64,000 bases of DNA from the NCBI GenBank assembly GCA_003254925.1, contig QANZ01005497.1:40008-104007 (forward strand), written 5' to 3'. The position numbers were made by a program, and so were the translations under genes. Below are positions 1 to 12,500 of this stretch, one piece after another; position 1 is the stretch's first letter; every line of letters starts with the position of its first letter. The notes below the pieces were generated by a model. It searched no databases, had not been told where the DNA came from, and saw nothing but the letters and a program-made list of their open reading frames with translations. Origin of the DNA: Chamaecrista fasciculata. Its lineage: Eukaryota > Streptophyta > Magnoliopsida > Fabales > Fabaceae.

Positions 1-1549
1 GAGAGAGAGAGAGAACGTAGAAGGAAGAGAAGAAAGATGGTCAAAATATTAATTTTAATCCTCAAGTATTTGGACAAAATAACAATTTAGTCCAATGTTG
101 AGGTAAATGACCATTTTGCCCTTATGATGAATGATTGATTGTATTAAAGTATAGGTAATTATAAGTATTTATATCGGGGTATAAGTGTAATTGAGTGTGT
201 TTGATTATAAAAAAATCATGATTATAATTTGATAAAAAAAAACATAAACGAACATGCTTATTATGATTATAATCAGAATAAATTATAATCAAAACGCAAA
301 TAAAGTGTGCCTAAGAATATGTGAATATGTGCTAATAGGCATAGTAAGTAGTTACTATGGTTTTGGGATAAAATAAAATTATCACAAACTATGATGTTCT
401 CACCTTTGAAGAAAAGTCCCACATTTGATTACTTGAAGCCCACACAAATTGAAAGCCGAAACTCTGAAAGTCCCACATTAGAAGCCCGTCATTGTTTGAT
501 GAAATATCTATTTGGTTATGGCCCATTTTGACGAAATGGGCTTTCGGCAATGCAGTTTGTTTCATTTGTTTTGGGTTAATATCCAAAATTGATATGACAT
601 AATTATAGCCATTGATATAATTTAATGCGCTGAAAAAAAAAAAAATTGTTAACCAATCACAACTGTGTATGGAGTCACACCACTACTTACATACAACTAA
701 CTCTTCCACGTGTCATTATTTTATTGACTCATGACCCATTGCATCCCATGTCAAAAATTAAACTTTATTTTCATTTTCATCTTCACAAATTTTGATCTCA
801 GCCCCACAAGAAAGAAATACGAAAAACTGGTAATGTATTGTATTCATTTTTGTTGGAAAATATAAATCAAAATATATTATTATTAGTATAATTATTTCGA
901 AACCTTTTAAATGTCTTGCAACTGTTAAAGTTTTTTATATTCTCAGGTCTTAGTTTGGGCTTATCAATATTTATATATTTATATAATTAATACAATAACA
1001 TGTAAATCTTATTTTAAAAAATTGTAAGAAAAATTTATAAAAAGGATTGTTGTTAGGGCTGTAGGGCATCTCAATTTTAAATTTGTGCAAATTGCACAAA
1101 TCATAAGAATTAGCAAAATAAATTCGCAAAACAAACGCATTGGCGGGAAATTGCGACAAGAATTTCACACTGCCTTTGGCAATGCTTCGGTGAAACAGAG
1201 ACAGAGAGAGGATATATTGGTACGAGTTCTGTTAAATCTTGACCGTCTGTTATATCGACATCCTGCATGTGTTGATGGTTGACTTGTTAGGTGATTAACA
1301 AGACAATGGGCAATGAACGGTCAAGATCTATGTATATCATTATCTTTGTCTATCATTCGCAATGCGGATGACAACAGCAGATCACGCAACAAGCCCTAAC
1401 ACAATCGTATTGGCTTGCAACTTCAAGAGCTAGCTGCTTCCAGGTCCATTTTCAAGTTGATTGATCTCAGGTTTAACTTTTTAATCATATGGATCGGTGA
1501 AATAGCTCTCGTTAATTAAGATCCTCGAGTGAAATTTCTCGGTATTTTA
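1..1549. other. Intergenic, upstream of TOP6B
   Basis: No gene is supported here. The stretch opens on a short GA repeat (1-14). It holds two copies of an AGTCCCACAT motif (415-424 and 469-478), an 8-bp-stem hairpin (521-541), and a CCACGTGTCA G-box/ABRE-like site near 706. The last few hundred bases should contain the TOP6B promoter and 5' UTR, but no clear TATA box was found. Confidence 0.6.
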
Positions 1550-4500
1550 ATGGATAGTGAAAGCCCAGGTGAAGGAAAGAAAACCAAATCCAAGACCCCT
1601 CGAAAACCGAAGGAAAGTGCAGTGAAGCAGAGTTAGTATCTTTTTTCCCTGTCAATCTTGCTATTTCAACATTCATAAGCTCTATCTTTTAAGTTAGTTA
1701 CTCTTCTCTTTCATAGAATCCCCGGCTGAGTTCTTCGCAGAGAACAAGAACATCGCAGGATTTGATAATGTAAGTATATTTTTTGCATTTCCCTTTTTAC
1801 TTTCGGTATGTTATGCTAGGGATTATCTGCTGCGTCGTCAGTTGCTTTGTATAAACTAATCTGGTAAGACAATTCACGTTGAAGTCTACAAAAAAAACAA
1901 AAAAAAAAAACCCATTCGGAAGTGTAGATAATAGTGTATACCATGTCATCGGACAACTTTTTTTGTTGAAAAATATATTTAGATAAATTTAGTTTGCATG
2001 ATGGAAGTAAGATATAACTACATAAGTAATTGCACATCTGTATGCCTATATTTTCGTGAAATTTTTGTATGTTTCTTCCTCATTGAAATTCTGTGGATTT
2101 CAGCCTGGAAAATGCCTATATACCACTGTTAGAGAGCTTGTTGAGAACTCCCTTGACTCTGCGGAATCTATTTCTGAGCTTCCGGTGGTTGAAGTAATTA
2201 TGTAAGTTTGGATCCCTGTGCAAGCAGAAGACGTATAAAAGTAGATAAATAAATGCTGACTGACATACATGTTTAACCTGAGAACTTCTGCTCGTATTGG
2301 CATGTGTAGAATATGCATTTTAATATTGTGTCTTAATCACATCTTTCACATGGACCTGGCTGTTGCAGTGAGGAGATAGGGAAAAGCAAATTTAATTCTT
2401 TGATTGGTCTTGTTGACCGTGAACGTGTTGATGCGGCATTATATGATGATTATGAAACAGATAAGGCTCGAGAGGTGTGTTTGCTAATATTGTGAATTTC
2501 TTGTTTACCTTCATTGTGTATTTGTGTTAGATTAATGGTTGAACTTTGATAGAAGGCTGGATCAAAATATTTTTTTTTAGTGGAATTTGATTTTCAGTGG
2601 ATCCTTAATTCTGTATTGTAGGACTTTGTTTCTCTCATATTTTCCTTTTCTATTCTTACTGTGCATAAATTAGCTGTATCAATTAGGTAGCCTAAGAAAC
2701 GGGTAATTTGTTTTAGCTGCTGATCTCAACTTGAAGGCTTTATGTATAGGTTCAGTTTCACATTATAGCTTTCCTCGCAGAAACGACTAGCAAAAGAGGC
2801 TCGTGCTCAAGAAATTCAAGCGAAGAATGCTGCCCTTGGAAAAAAAGTTAAAGAGGCAGCTGTTTCAAAGGGTATTAAAGGTCGAGGTGAGGCTTCATTT
2901 TACAGGGTCACATGCAAGGTATTTGTCAACTTTACACTAGTGGTAAAATGTATTCTGTCTGCTTTTGAAATCAAGTAGTTAAGTCCCAGTCAAAAGTATC
3001 TATTTCCTCATTAATCTTGTTCCTGCAATTGAGCCAAGGACAGTCTCATGCCAGAAACTTATTGCAGGATAATGGAAAGGGAATGCCACATGATGACATC
3101 CCAAATATGTTTGGCCGAGGTCTGTCAGTTGCTTCCTATCTTAGCTTCCTTGTAAATAAGCAGTGGATCAGACATTATATTTTGTTAAATTTGTAATGAT
3201 ACCTCCTTATTCTGCTCTGAGAATGGTCTAAGCCTATCTATCCATGCAGTTCTTTCTGGGACAAAATATGGCTTGAAGCAGACGCGTGGAAAATTTGGCC
3301 TTGGTGCAAAGATGGTATTTGCAGTGTGCACATTATTTTAATTTTCTTTTTTCTTTCTGGGTATCAGTTGCCAAATATTTACATCACGTAAAATTGGTGT
3401 AGCCTTTTGTTAGATGACATGTCCCAGTTGTCCGTTCTGATTTGTTATTTATATATGCAGGCACTAATATGGTCTAAAATGAGCACGGGGCTTCCCATCG
3501 AAATCTATTCGTCTATGAGAAACCAAAGTTATATTTCATTTTGCAGGCTGGATATAGATATTCATCGGTATGACTCTAAATTATTGCAAATGACTTGATA
3601 TTCCAATTCATCTTCTATGTGAAAGAAAAATTGTTAATTTTCAGGAACGTCCCACATGTACATCTACATGAAAAGCGAGAGAACAAAGATCTCTGGCGTG
3701 GAGCTGAAATTCAAGTGGTCATTGAGGGCAACTGGACAACTTATCGTGTGTGTAATAGTTATTTAGGGCAAAATTATTAACATCTCTGCAAATCCCAGAT
3801 ATTATTTTGAATTTTGAAAATTCAAAATTTATTTGCCATGCTTATCGAATATCAAATTTAGGAGTAGACTAATAATAGTATTGTTTGTATATATAAGCTC
3901 CTACATTTTCATTTGCAGTCAAAAATATTGCACTACATGAGACAAATGGCCGTTATCACTCCGTATGCTCAATTTCTGTTTAAGTTTGTGTCTGATGCAC
4001 CTGAGTATGTATCTATCTCTGTTGATATTTTCTCCCTTGTAAAGATGTGCGCAATATTCTTATACTAGCTCTTCTCTTTGGCAGCAAGAATGTCACAATA
4101 AGGTTTGCTCGCAGAACAGATGTAATGCCGCCAGTTCCTGTGGAGACAAAGCATCATCCATCTTCTGTTGATTTGCTGCTAATTAAACGACTTATTACTG
4201 AAACTTCAAAGCTGAACCTTTTGCAGTTTCTACAGCATGAATTCGTAAACATTAGCAAATCCTATGCTGAAAGATTGATAGGTAAAAATAATTGGAATTA
4301 GAACCATAATTGGATAGAGGCAAGGTGTTAGTATCAATTTTGATTGCTTCTATGCCAACTATATATGAATGTTTTTTTTTTTTTTTTCAATCTTCACTAA
4401 GGTAAAGTTTTGTTTATAGTGTTTGTTCGTTGCTTTAATTTTTCAAGGTGAGAGGAGCAAATCCTGTGCTCTTTCATTAGGATGTGTTAGGATGTGATTC

Positions 4501-7500
4501 ATCTCAGATGGTTGCTAACTTGTGCGAAAGATTCTGGATCTCAAGAGTAAATTTAAACAATTAAAGCTCTATCTTTTTAAGCAAAAGATTACCAGTTTAC
4601 CTTTTTCCCAGGTCAATTTAATATTCTTATATGCTTATTGTTCCATCCTTCTAGCTCTTCCATTCATATCATTTAATGTGAATCGGTAAAATGTTGCCAT
4701 TTGGTTTTTTCTTGTGAAAAATTTAGATAACTTCCATTTGGTGTTTGTGTTTTCAGACTTTTTCTCTTCAAGAACTTTGGACCCACAATTTCTCTCTCTT
4801 ATTTCATTTAATTTTTTGTTTGACCTATGGGATTTATTGAAGCCCTGTTCCTTACTTTGTATTGCCTTGGCTACTAATAATTTGTAGTTAAGGCAAGATG
4901 CTTGCTTATATGGCCATGCTGTACAAATTTGTTTGGAACCAAGGCTCATAAAAGAGATACTTTATATTTTGGGTTAATCTGCCAAATGACTTGTTGACTT
5001 GACTTATCCATGTGAGTAATACAGACTCTCAAGCTATTCCCTATTTTTTTTTCTCCCAGGTGAAATGGGTCCTGACTTCAGCCCAAAAATGGCTGTGAAG
5101 TCTCTAACTTCTCAGCAGATAGTACGAATCCATCAGTTGCTTCGTCAAGCTAAGTTTGATGATCCTAGTGGTGATGTAAGTTATTGATTCTGTAGAAATT
5201 ATATATTCCATTCCTTTTTCATCTCATATTCCTAATTTTTGTCATTTGACCATTGGTGTTGTATTCAATGCATATTTGCAGTGTCTTAGTCCAGCTGGTG
5301 AATACAATCTTCGCCTAGGAATTATAAAAGAGCTGCACCCGGACATGGTTGCAACTTATTCTGGAAGGTTGTGATTCTAGTATGAAAATTTTGCTAGATC
5401 TACTTCATAATGCTTTTTGTAAAATATGCTCTTACATTGGCATAATTTTGATCCCGTCGATAAATAGTATTTAATCTGTTTGCTGTGTCTATCCCCATTT
5501 TGGCAGTCTAAGAAAAAAGGCCGTGTCGTTGGGTTTGAGGCCTGCCAGAGATTTTTTTACTTTTTTTTGGGCCTGAAAGAGATTTCTTAATCTTAATTAC
5601 GTGTTTTCCTTTTCTAGCAGTAAATATATTTTATTGTCACAAAATTTAATTTCTGTTGCTGAATATACAGTGCTCAAGTATTTGAAGGTCACCCGTTCGT
5701 TGTGGAGGCTGGTGTGAGTATAGGTGGAAAAGATGTCAAGCAAGTAAATGTCCTCCAAATATTTATCTTTTGAAAAGTAATTTGAATTTCCAATGTTAAA
5801 AAAATCTGTTTTTTTTTTTAAGGTTGAAGAGTTTAGTATTTTAATTTTGTTAATGTTTTAGCAAATAAGGAGAGAGAAAGAGACAATCAATGATTACTGC
5901 AATACCTAGTTTTACATATCAAAGTTGCTATTTCGGTGAAGTGGACAAATGTTCACCTTCTCCCTCTAAAAGCTTATGTTGAAATTGAAAGTGATAAATT
6001 CGTACGACCTTCCTGTGAACGGATTAGAGACTCAAGCACAGTCTTGTTCTGTGGTTGAAGTGTTTCTTACCACTCCACCTAACCAAGTTTGGTTCACACA
6101 CATTGACTTTAGATGTTGTTAGAAGTGACTGGTGCAAATTTTATTGTTTGCTGGCATAAATGTGCTATGCTACTTGTATAAGATGACTAAAATTTAGTTT
6201 ACTGAACAATATTAAGAGCTCACTAGAAAGTAATGTTCAATTCTTATCTCATACAATGGCTCATCAGAGACAAGAATAATGTTTCATGTTTTCAGGGTCT
6301 GAATATATTTCGATTTGCAAATAGAATTCCCTTGCTTTTTGAGCAAGGTGCTGATGTCGTTACCAGGACTGCAATTAAGAGAATCAAGTAAGTGTTTATA
6401 GAAGTTGATTGTTTATTTTAATTTTTTTTTCTGTTTTGAAATTATCTGAGAGCATAAAGGTCAATAATTTCTCTACTGGCATATCTTGAAACTGTATTGC
6501 AATATCATTGTTACAGTTATTAATAAAACCAATAATGAGCCTCTAAGATAATGTGGTCTGGAGTTTAATCCCTGCTGCTCTCTATTTTTTAATAAAACCT
6601 TTCAACACAAGATATGGTTCTCCACCCTTCAAGCACACAGAGTTTTTTGCTGAGGGAGTGTGTTAGAAATTGATAAAACCAACCAAAGACTTTCACTTGG
6701 TAGCTTAAACTTTGAATTGAAATACTCTGGCAGTCATGATATTATAAAATCTTATTGAATACATTTTCAGCTGGAGTAGTTACAAAATAAACCAGATGCA
6801 AGATAAGATTGGTGTTTTTGTAAGCGTTGTGAGCACAAAAATTCCCTTCAAAGGGACTGGAAAAGAGTACATTGGAGATGACATAACTGAGATTGCTTCT
6901 GCTGTCAAGGTTTGAAGTTTCTAAACTTAAGCTTAGTTTATAATTATAATAATAGAATGTAAGCTGCAAGCTGACAATATCTGTTATTCAGTATGCTATT
7001 CAGCAGTGTTGCATCCAATTAAAATCCAAGATAATGAAAAAGATGCAAGCCCGAGAGCAACAAGAAAGGAAACGAAATCTAAGCAAGTATGTCCAAGTCT
7101 TATTTGTCCTCATAAGTCATAACTACTGGCATGAATTTAATGACTTCAGTTTCATGTGCAATGAAAAGTAATTCCTACCAATTGGCAGGTACATACCCGA
7201 TGCTACAGGTGCCGTATACAATGTTTTGAAAGAAATGACACAGTTACATTCATCAAAGAAAAATCGTTATAGTGAAGATGATGTAGAACTTCTGAGAAAA
7301 GTATCTGCTAGCTTAATCACTAAAGAGACACTGAGTGAAAAGCTAGCTAAACATGTTGAACAGGTACATCTTTAGCTAAATGTGTGTGGAAAAATAATTG
7401 ATCTATTAATATTTTACTAACTTTAGGACATCTTGGCTTTTGGGTAGATGAAAGCTTTATACTGTATATGTGGCAGTTATGTTGATCCAACGAAACAGTT

Positions 7501-8055
7501 ATTGTTTGTTTGTAATGTAAAGATGGTCCGCCTTAAGTTATAACCTAGATTTAGCGATAGTTCTAACAGAAATGAGGGGTAGTTTAAAGATCTCGGAAGC
7601 AGAAAACTGGCTTCTTCATGACCAAAATACACGTCTCATTTGTTCTGATTTTTCAATGCTAATCTGGATTCTGTGCCTTTAACTTTTCTTGGGCTAATAG
7701 TTGTACTTGGTTAGTTGCCACAGAGGAACATTCGTGAATGACTGGAAAAGGCATGGGCATATGACAGCAAATGGATCTTTAAGCAATAATGTTTTATGAT
7801 TTTCTCCTTTCGTTTCTATGAATGGAAGAGAAAAGGAATAGGGGGTGGGGCGGAGGGTGCCTGATTGTTAAATTTATTACTGAAACTTGCCATATATTGC
7901 TTATGCAGGTGGACTATGAGATGGCATTGGAGTATGCTACACAAAGTGGAGTGAGCGAGGAGCCCAGAGAAACAATATATATACAGTCACTAGAAGCCGA
8001 AAATAAGATGATTGACTTACATTCTCCATTATTTGTTTTTAAAGTATTTCAATAA
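1550..8055 (+). CDS. TOP6B: DNA topoisomerase VI subunit B
   Basis: ATPase subunit of the type IIB topoisomerase, which pairs with the SPO11-like A subunit to pass DNA strands. In plants it is needed for endoreduplication and cell growth in the nucleus (BIN3/HYP6/RHL3). Nineteen exons join in phase: 1550-1631, 1717-1769, 2104-2201, 2369-2474, 2781-2918, 3068-3119, 3250-3314, 3461-3567, 3644-3746, 3919-4004, 4085-4281, 5060-5175, 5282-5367, 5671-5743, 6296-6387, 6771-6909, 6992-7086, 7189-7363, 7909-8055. They give 669 residues, the expected family length. GHKL ATPase motifs are visible: the N box RELVENSLDSAE in exon 3, DNGKGMP in exon 6, and GKFGLGAKMAL across exons 7-8. The lysine-rich N-terminus (KKTKSKTPRKPK) may help nuclear entry. 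All introns are GT-AG, and the gene looks intact. The start is the first ATG of exon 1. Confidence 0.96.
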
Positions 8056-8371
8056 AAGAAATGAAAGGGAAATCGATTTTCCTAATGTTAAGTTTAAACT
8101 TGTATTATGTAATATATGAAGGAACAATTCTTGTATCAGTTCTTTTCATTGTGAAGTAAATGCAGTTAAGTTTGATAGAAACATTACTGTGAATTCTATT
8201 TCTGTATGTAGAGATTAGACAGCAAGCTAGAATGCAAAGAATAGTTAGTTGTGGACTAATGATCATTCTTGTCCAGCGATCCTAAGCCCTAACCTACTTC
8301 ACGTCGTAGTTTCTACCCAGCAGCTCACTCCACCTTATTAGACTGTTGAATACAAGGTTGTCTACTTGTCT

Positions 8372-8595
8372 CATATTTAGTTATTTACCCTTTCATAGCA
8401 GGCTTTAGTTGAGAACTTTTTATTTTAGCCTTATGAAATTGGAATAGCCTGCTTAAATGTGATAGCTACCTTCTCCTGCTCATATTGTTATTTACCCTTT
8501 CATAGCGAGCTTTAGTTGAGAACTTTTTTATTTTTGCCATATGAAATTGGAATAGCCTGCTTAAATGTGATAACTGATAACTACCTTCTCCTGCT
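8372..8595. repeat. Two-copy tandem duplication, about 110 bp unit
   Basis: Copy one (8372-8480) and copy two (8481-8595) share long blocks: 'ttatttaccctttcatag', 'ctttagttgagaacttttt', 'gaaattggaatagcctgctt' and 'ctaccttctcctgct'. Only small differences separate them, so the duplication is fairly recent. It lies 0.3 kb past the TOP6B stop. Confidence 0.9.
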
Positions 8596-8653
8596 GACAC
8601 CCCATCGGACTAGATGTTTGAGTTCGCGAGGCCCAACAATCACATGGCACAAA

Positions 8654-9235
8654 TAAAAAAGGGTAAATTGCAGTTTGGTACCCTGTGGTTAGGGGCGGTT
8701 CCACTTTAGTATCCTGAAAGAAAAATTTTTGCAGTTTGGTGCCCCGTAGTTTGCTCCGTTAGCGAATTGGTCCCCTATGCTTTATTTCCGTTAGGATTTA
8801 ACGGCAAATGTGATTGTGACTACGTTAAAATGTCAAAAACCTCCCAACAAGTCTTCTCTTATGCGTTTAAGTCCTTTCCCTTTACTAAATATGGTCCTGA
8901 TTTAATTACACTTTAATCTCAAAAGTTTATGATTTATCAAAATAGTCCTTAGAACCTCAAAAGACAAATGAGCATCTATGTCTCAAAACTCTTCCAAATA
9001 TTCTAATTTAGTCCTTAAAAATATTAAAAACCCTAAACCCTAAATCCTAAATCCCTAAAACTTAATTTTTTTAATCTTTTATGGACTAAAAAGTATATCA
9101 TTTGGATTTTTTAGGGATTAAAATGTACATTTTAATCTTTTACGGACTATATTGTACATTGTAATCTTTTAGGGACTGAGTTGTCAGCTCAGTAATCTTT
9201 CAGGACCAAATTGTTAGTTTACTCTAAAAATAAAA
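8654..9235. repeat. Degenerate dispersed repeat with telomere-like stretch
   Basis: Repeated short modules ('gcagtttggt(a/g)cc', 'tttagggact', 'aatcttttagggac') occur in both orientations, as in old foldback elements. Near 9028-9062 there is a run of aaaccctaaaccctaaatcctaa-type units resembling the plant telomere repeat. The element boundaries and class are not resolved. Confidence 0.45.
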
Positions 9236-9515
9236 GTAAGTCCCGAAAAAAAAAAAGAATTACGATAGCAAGATCAGAGTGACAGAGTCCGGGTAAAATT
9301 ACAGTTTGGGTTTCGTTTTCTTTCCCATGTGATGTGAATTAGTGAATATAATAATAATAATAAACGTGTGAGGCGCCTCAGTTTAGCATCACCCCGCTCG
9401 ATTCCAGATTAAAAGCAACCCAAAAGCTTCAAGTTGAAGAACACAAGTAAACGACCAGATTCAGAATTCCGTAAAAAGAGTTGTTGGATCTTCTGCTATT
9501 ATCGTCTAATCACAA

Positions 9516-12500
9516 ATGGCGACGAATCCACCGCAGATCGCCATTCTGGGCGCTGGTACTTTTGTGAGGACTCAGTACATTCCCAGACTCTCCGAGATCT
9601 CTGATCTCGTCATTGTAAAAGCCATCTGGAGCCGTACTGAGGTACTATCCTTTTACAAGAAATGCTTATTTCTAAAGAAATTCCATGCCAAATGACACCA
9701 GAATTGAAATTATTTTTGTGCTTACTTTCTTGTACAGCTAACATTTCTCACGAATTTGGACTGCGGTGAAATGTTCATCAATCTCTATACTACTTTTAGT
9801 ATGTAGTGAAATCAATTGTTGCTATAATAAGTTAATAACCATTTTATATGCTTCATCTTCCTCAAAACAATAATGACTCAGCTAGCTTTGCAATTTGTTT
9901 GGCGGCAATACTTCTATTTCATTTCCCAAAAGGAGGGGCACTCATGCTATTACAGCTGAAACTAATTGGTTGTATGATTATTGGATGAACACTTTTAATT
10001 CTGAACATGGACTTGACTGGAAGAGTTCAGTGTTGTGAAGCTTTATGGGTATCTTTTGTTTTCTATTTGAAATTCTGAACTGACTAATAATAAATCATGT
10101 CACCTTGTTTTGAACGAATAACGAATGACTTATCTTTTAAAGAGATTTTAGATTATGAGGAAATTCCTTTCAAACCTACTATCCAGTCAGAAAAGGATGC
10201 TAGTTCAAGAATAATCTTATCGTAGTGTTCTTTTCTTGCAGGAATCTGCAAGAGGTGCTGTTGAAATAGCTCATAAACATTTTCCTGGAGTAGAATGTAA
10301 GTGGGGAGATAAGGGTCTTGATGAGATTATCCAAGATGTATCAATAACTGCAGTTGCTGTGGTTTTGGCTGGACAAACTCAGGTGTCCTAATTTTCCTCT
10401 CCCTTTTTCCCCTCATCAAATGATGTAAAATTCTTCTGAATTTACAATTCTTGAACACAATCAATTATGCAGGTTGACGTCTCGTTAAGGATGCTAAGAG
10501 CTGGAAAACATGTACTTCAAGGTAATGATTATTTTAACTATAAAGCAGTTGTAGGTTTTATCGTTCTACAGATAGGTGAGAGAAACTCAGTTATACCAAA
10601 AAAATAAAAAAGCATTTGTAGGTTTGCCAGTTTTCATTTACTGAAAAAGGTAGATTAGTCAGTTAAATCAGTGGGACCTTCTTTGGCCACTTCACTGTAT
10701 TCTAAATAAACTGATATCTGATGAATAATTTATTAATTATTTAAAATTTTGAGAAATTTACTAAAATCTTGTGTTTCTTTGGAAATATTATATGTATGTT
10801 GCTGATTTGGCGGATCTGAAGAGAAACCTGCAGCAGCTTGTAAGTCGTATTTTGTGATAGCTTTACACATTTATGTACAAACGAATGTCATATTTGTCCC
10901 TAGATATATGGATTTTTGTTCCCTTCTTGTTGTTCATAATCTATCTGTAGATCAATACCATCATCTTTGATAAAATAAAAGAAGTATTGGATATATATTT
11001 CAGCAGTCACAAGAGCAATGTCCTGCATCATCCTAACCAAATATGGAGTGTAGATTTTCTTTTGTAAGATTTATATTTCTGACTTTACTGGATCAAAATG
11101 TTTTCCCTTAAATTTTAGACTTATATTTAAATACTAAAGATGATTTTGGAGGAGAAAAAGTACAAAGTAAATGATGGAATAGGATATTACTGGGACCTGC
11201 TCCCTAGAAACATACTAAGCACAAGATACATGCATGTCTTGTTTTCTGTTAAATGAAAGCAAAAGATGCTAGGTTAAATTTTTAAGTTCAATAAAAACAA
11301 CACTTAAAAGTCTTAAACCAAACTGAAGTTGTTCTATTTTAGGCATTCCTGAGGAGCTTCCCTCTTTTTGCCACTAGTAGCCTGATATACCTTTGGTAAT
11401 ACGCGTGATTTAAGTTGATTATTACTCTGTTCAAAATGAAAGTTAAGATGCCATGATTTCCAGATGAGGTGGTATATGCTCAAAAATCAAAATGCTAGTT
11501 TCAACTTTCATCTAGTATATTCAAATCTAGCAGCATCTAGGGAGGTAGATTTGGAGGAAAGAATAATTTAATGAAAAAATTAGAAAGTGGGGAAATAGTA
11601 AATTGATGCTTCCTTGAATGTATCAGTCATGCCCATTTGTAGCAGTAAGTATCAAATACGTTAACTTCAATATTAGTTGATATGCTTTTAACTTTTGTCC
11701 TTCACTATCAAATGGAAATTACCACTTATCTTTTGTTAACCTTAAGATTTCTTAATACTTATTATTTTCATCTCTTGCTTAGAGTGTAAACAATATGTTA
11801 ATGCTTTATTCAATATAATTTATTGAAATTATAAAATTTTATCATAATTATTTATCAATATGATATTGTAGGTATAAGTGAACTGGAAACTGCTTTGCAT
11901 AACTACAAATCTATTTCTGATGATGTTTCTGGTCATTTAATTTGGGCTGTGGCTGAAAATTATCGGTTTGAGCATGCTTTCGTGGAGGTATTTATTTCTG
12001 CAAAATCTAAGATTATTTTTGTTGTCATTATTAACTTATTATTATTATTATTTTCATTCTTTTTGCAGAGCAAGAAACTAACTGCTCAAATTGGGAAAAT
12101 GATGAGCGTCCAAGTTATTATTGAAGGATCAATGAACAGTTCAAACCCTTACTTTTCGAGCTCTTGGAGACGCAATTTCAATGTATGTGCTTCATAATAA
12201 AGTTGCCTATATTCTGTTTACGTTGAACTTAGTAGAAATGAATACTTGGGATAACTTCAGTGAACTCTACTTTTGAATGCTATGATATAGTACCTCAGTT
12301 TTATCAGAAACTGTATGATAGTAAAGGCTGAGAATAATTGCCTTTATCTCAAGTATCAATTTATATGGCATGACGTCTTTCCACTAAAATTTTTTCTGAT
12401 TCACGATGATAGGAAATTATGGAAATTTGTTTTTTTCCTTCTCGTTATTGGCGTAACAGATTGTTCCAGTGTTATCTTATTAAACTAGTCATGTATGCCT

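Larger units (their letters stand above)
8056..9515. other. Intergenic between TOP6B and the oxidoreductase
   Basis: No coding sequence is supported. The spacer contains a tandem duplication (8372-8595), a worn repeat block made of 'gtttggtacc/ggaccaaatt' modules (about 8654-9235), and a short run of telomere-like aaccctaa units (about 9028-9062). The oxidoreductase promoter and 5' UTR should lie in 9240-9515. Confidence 0.6.

Noticed and set aside
4635..4949. 104-codon minus-strand frame inside TOP6B
   Set aside because: It sits within the 778-bp intron 11 of TOP6B and has no recognisable domain or splice support.
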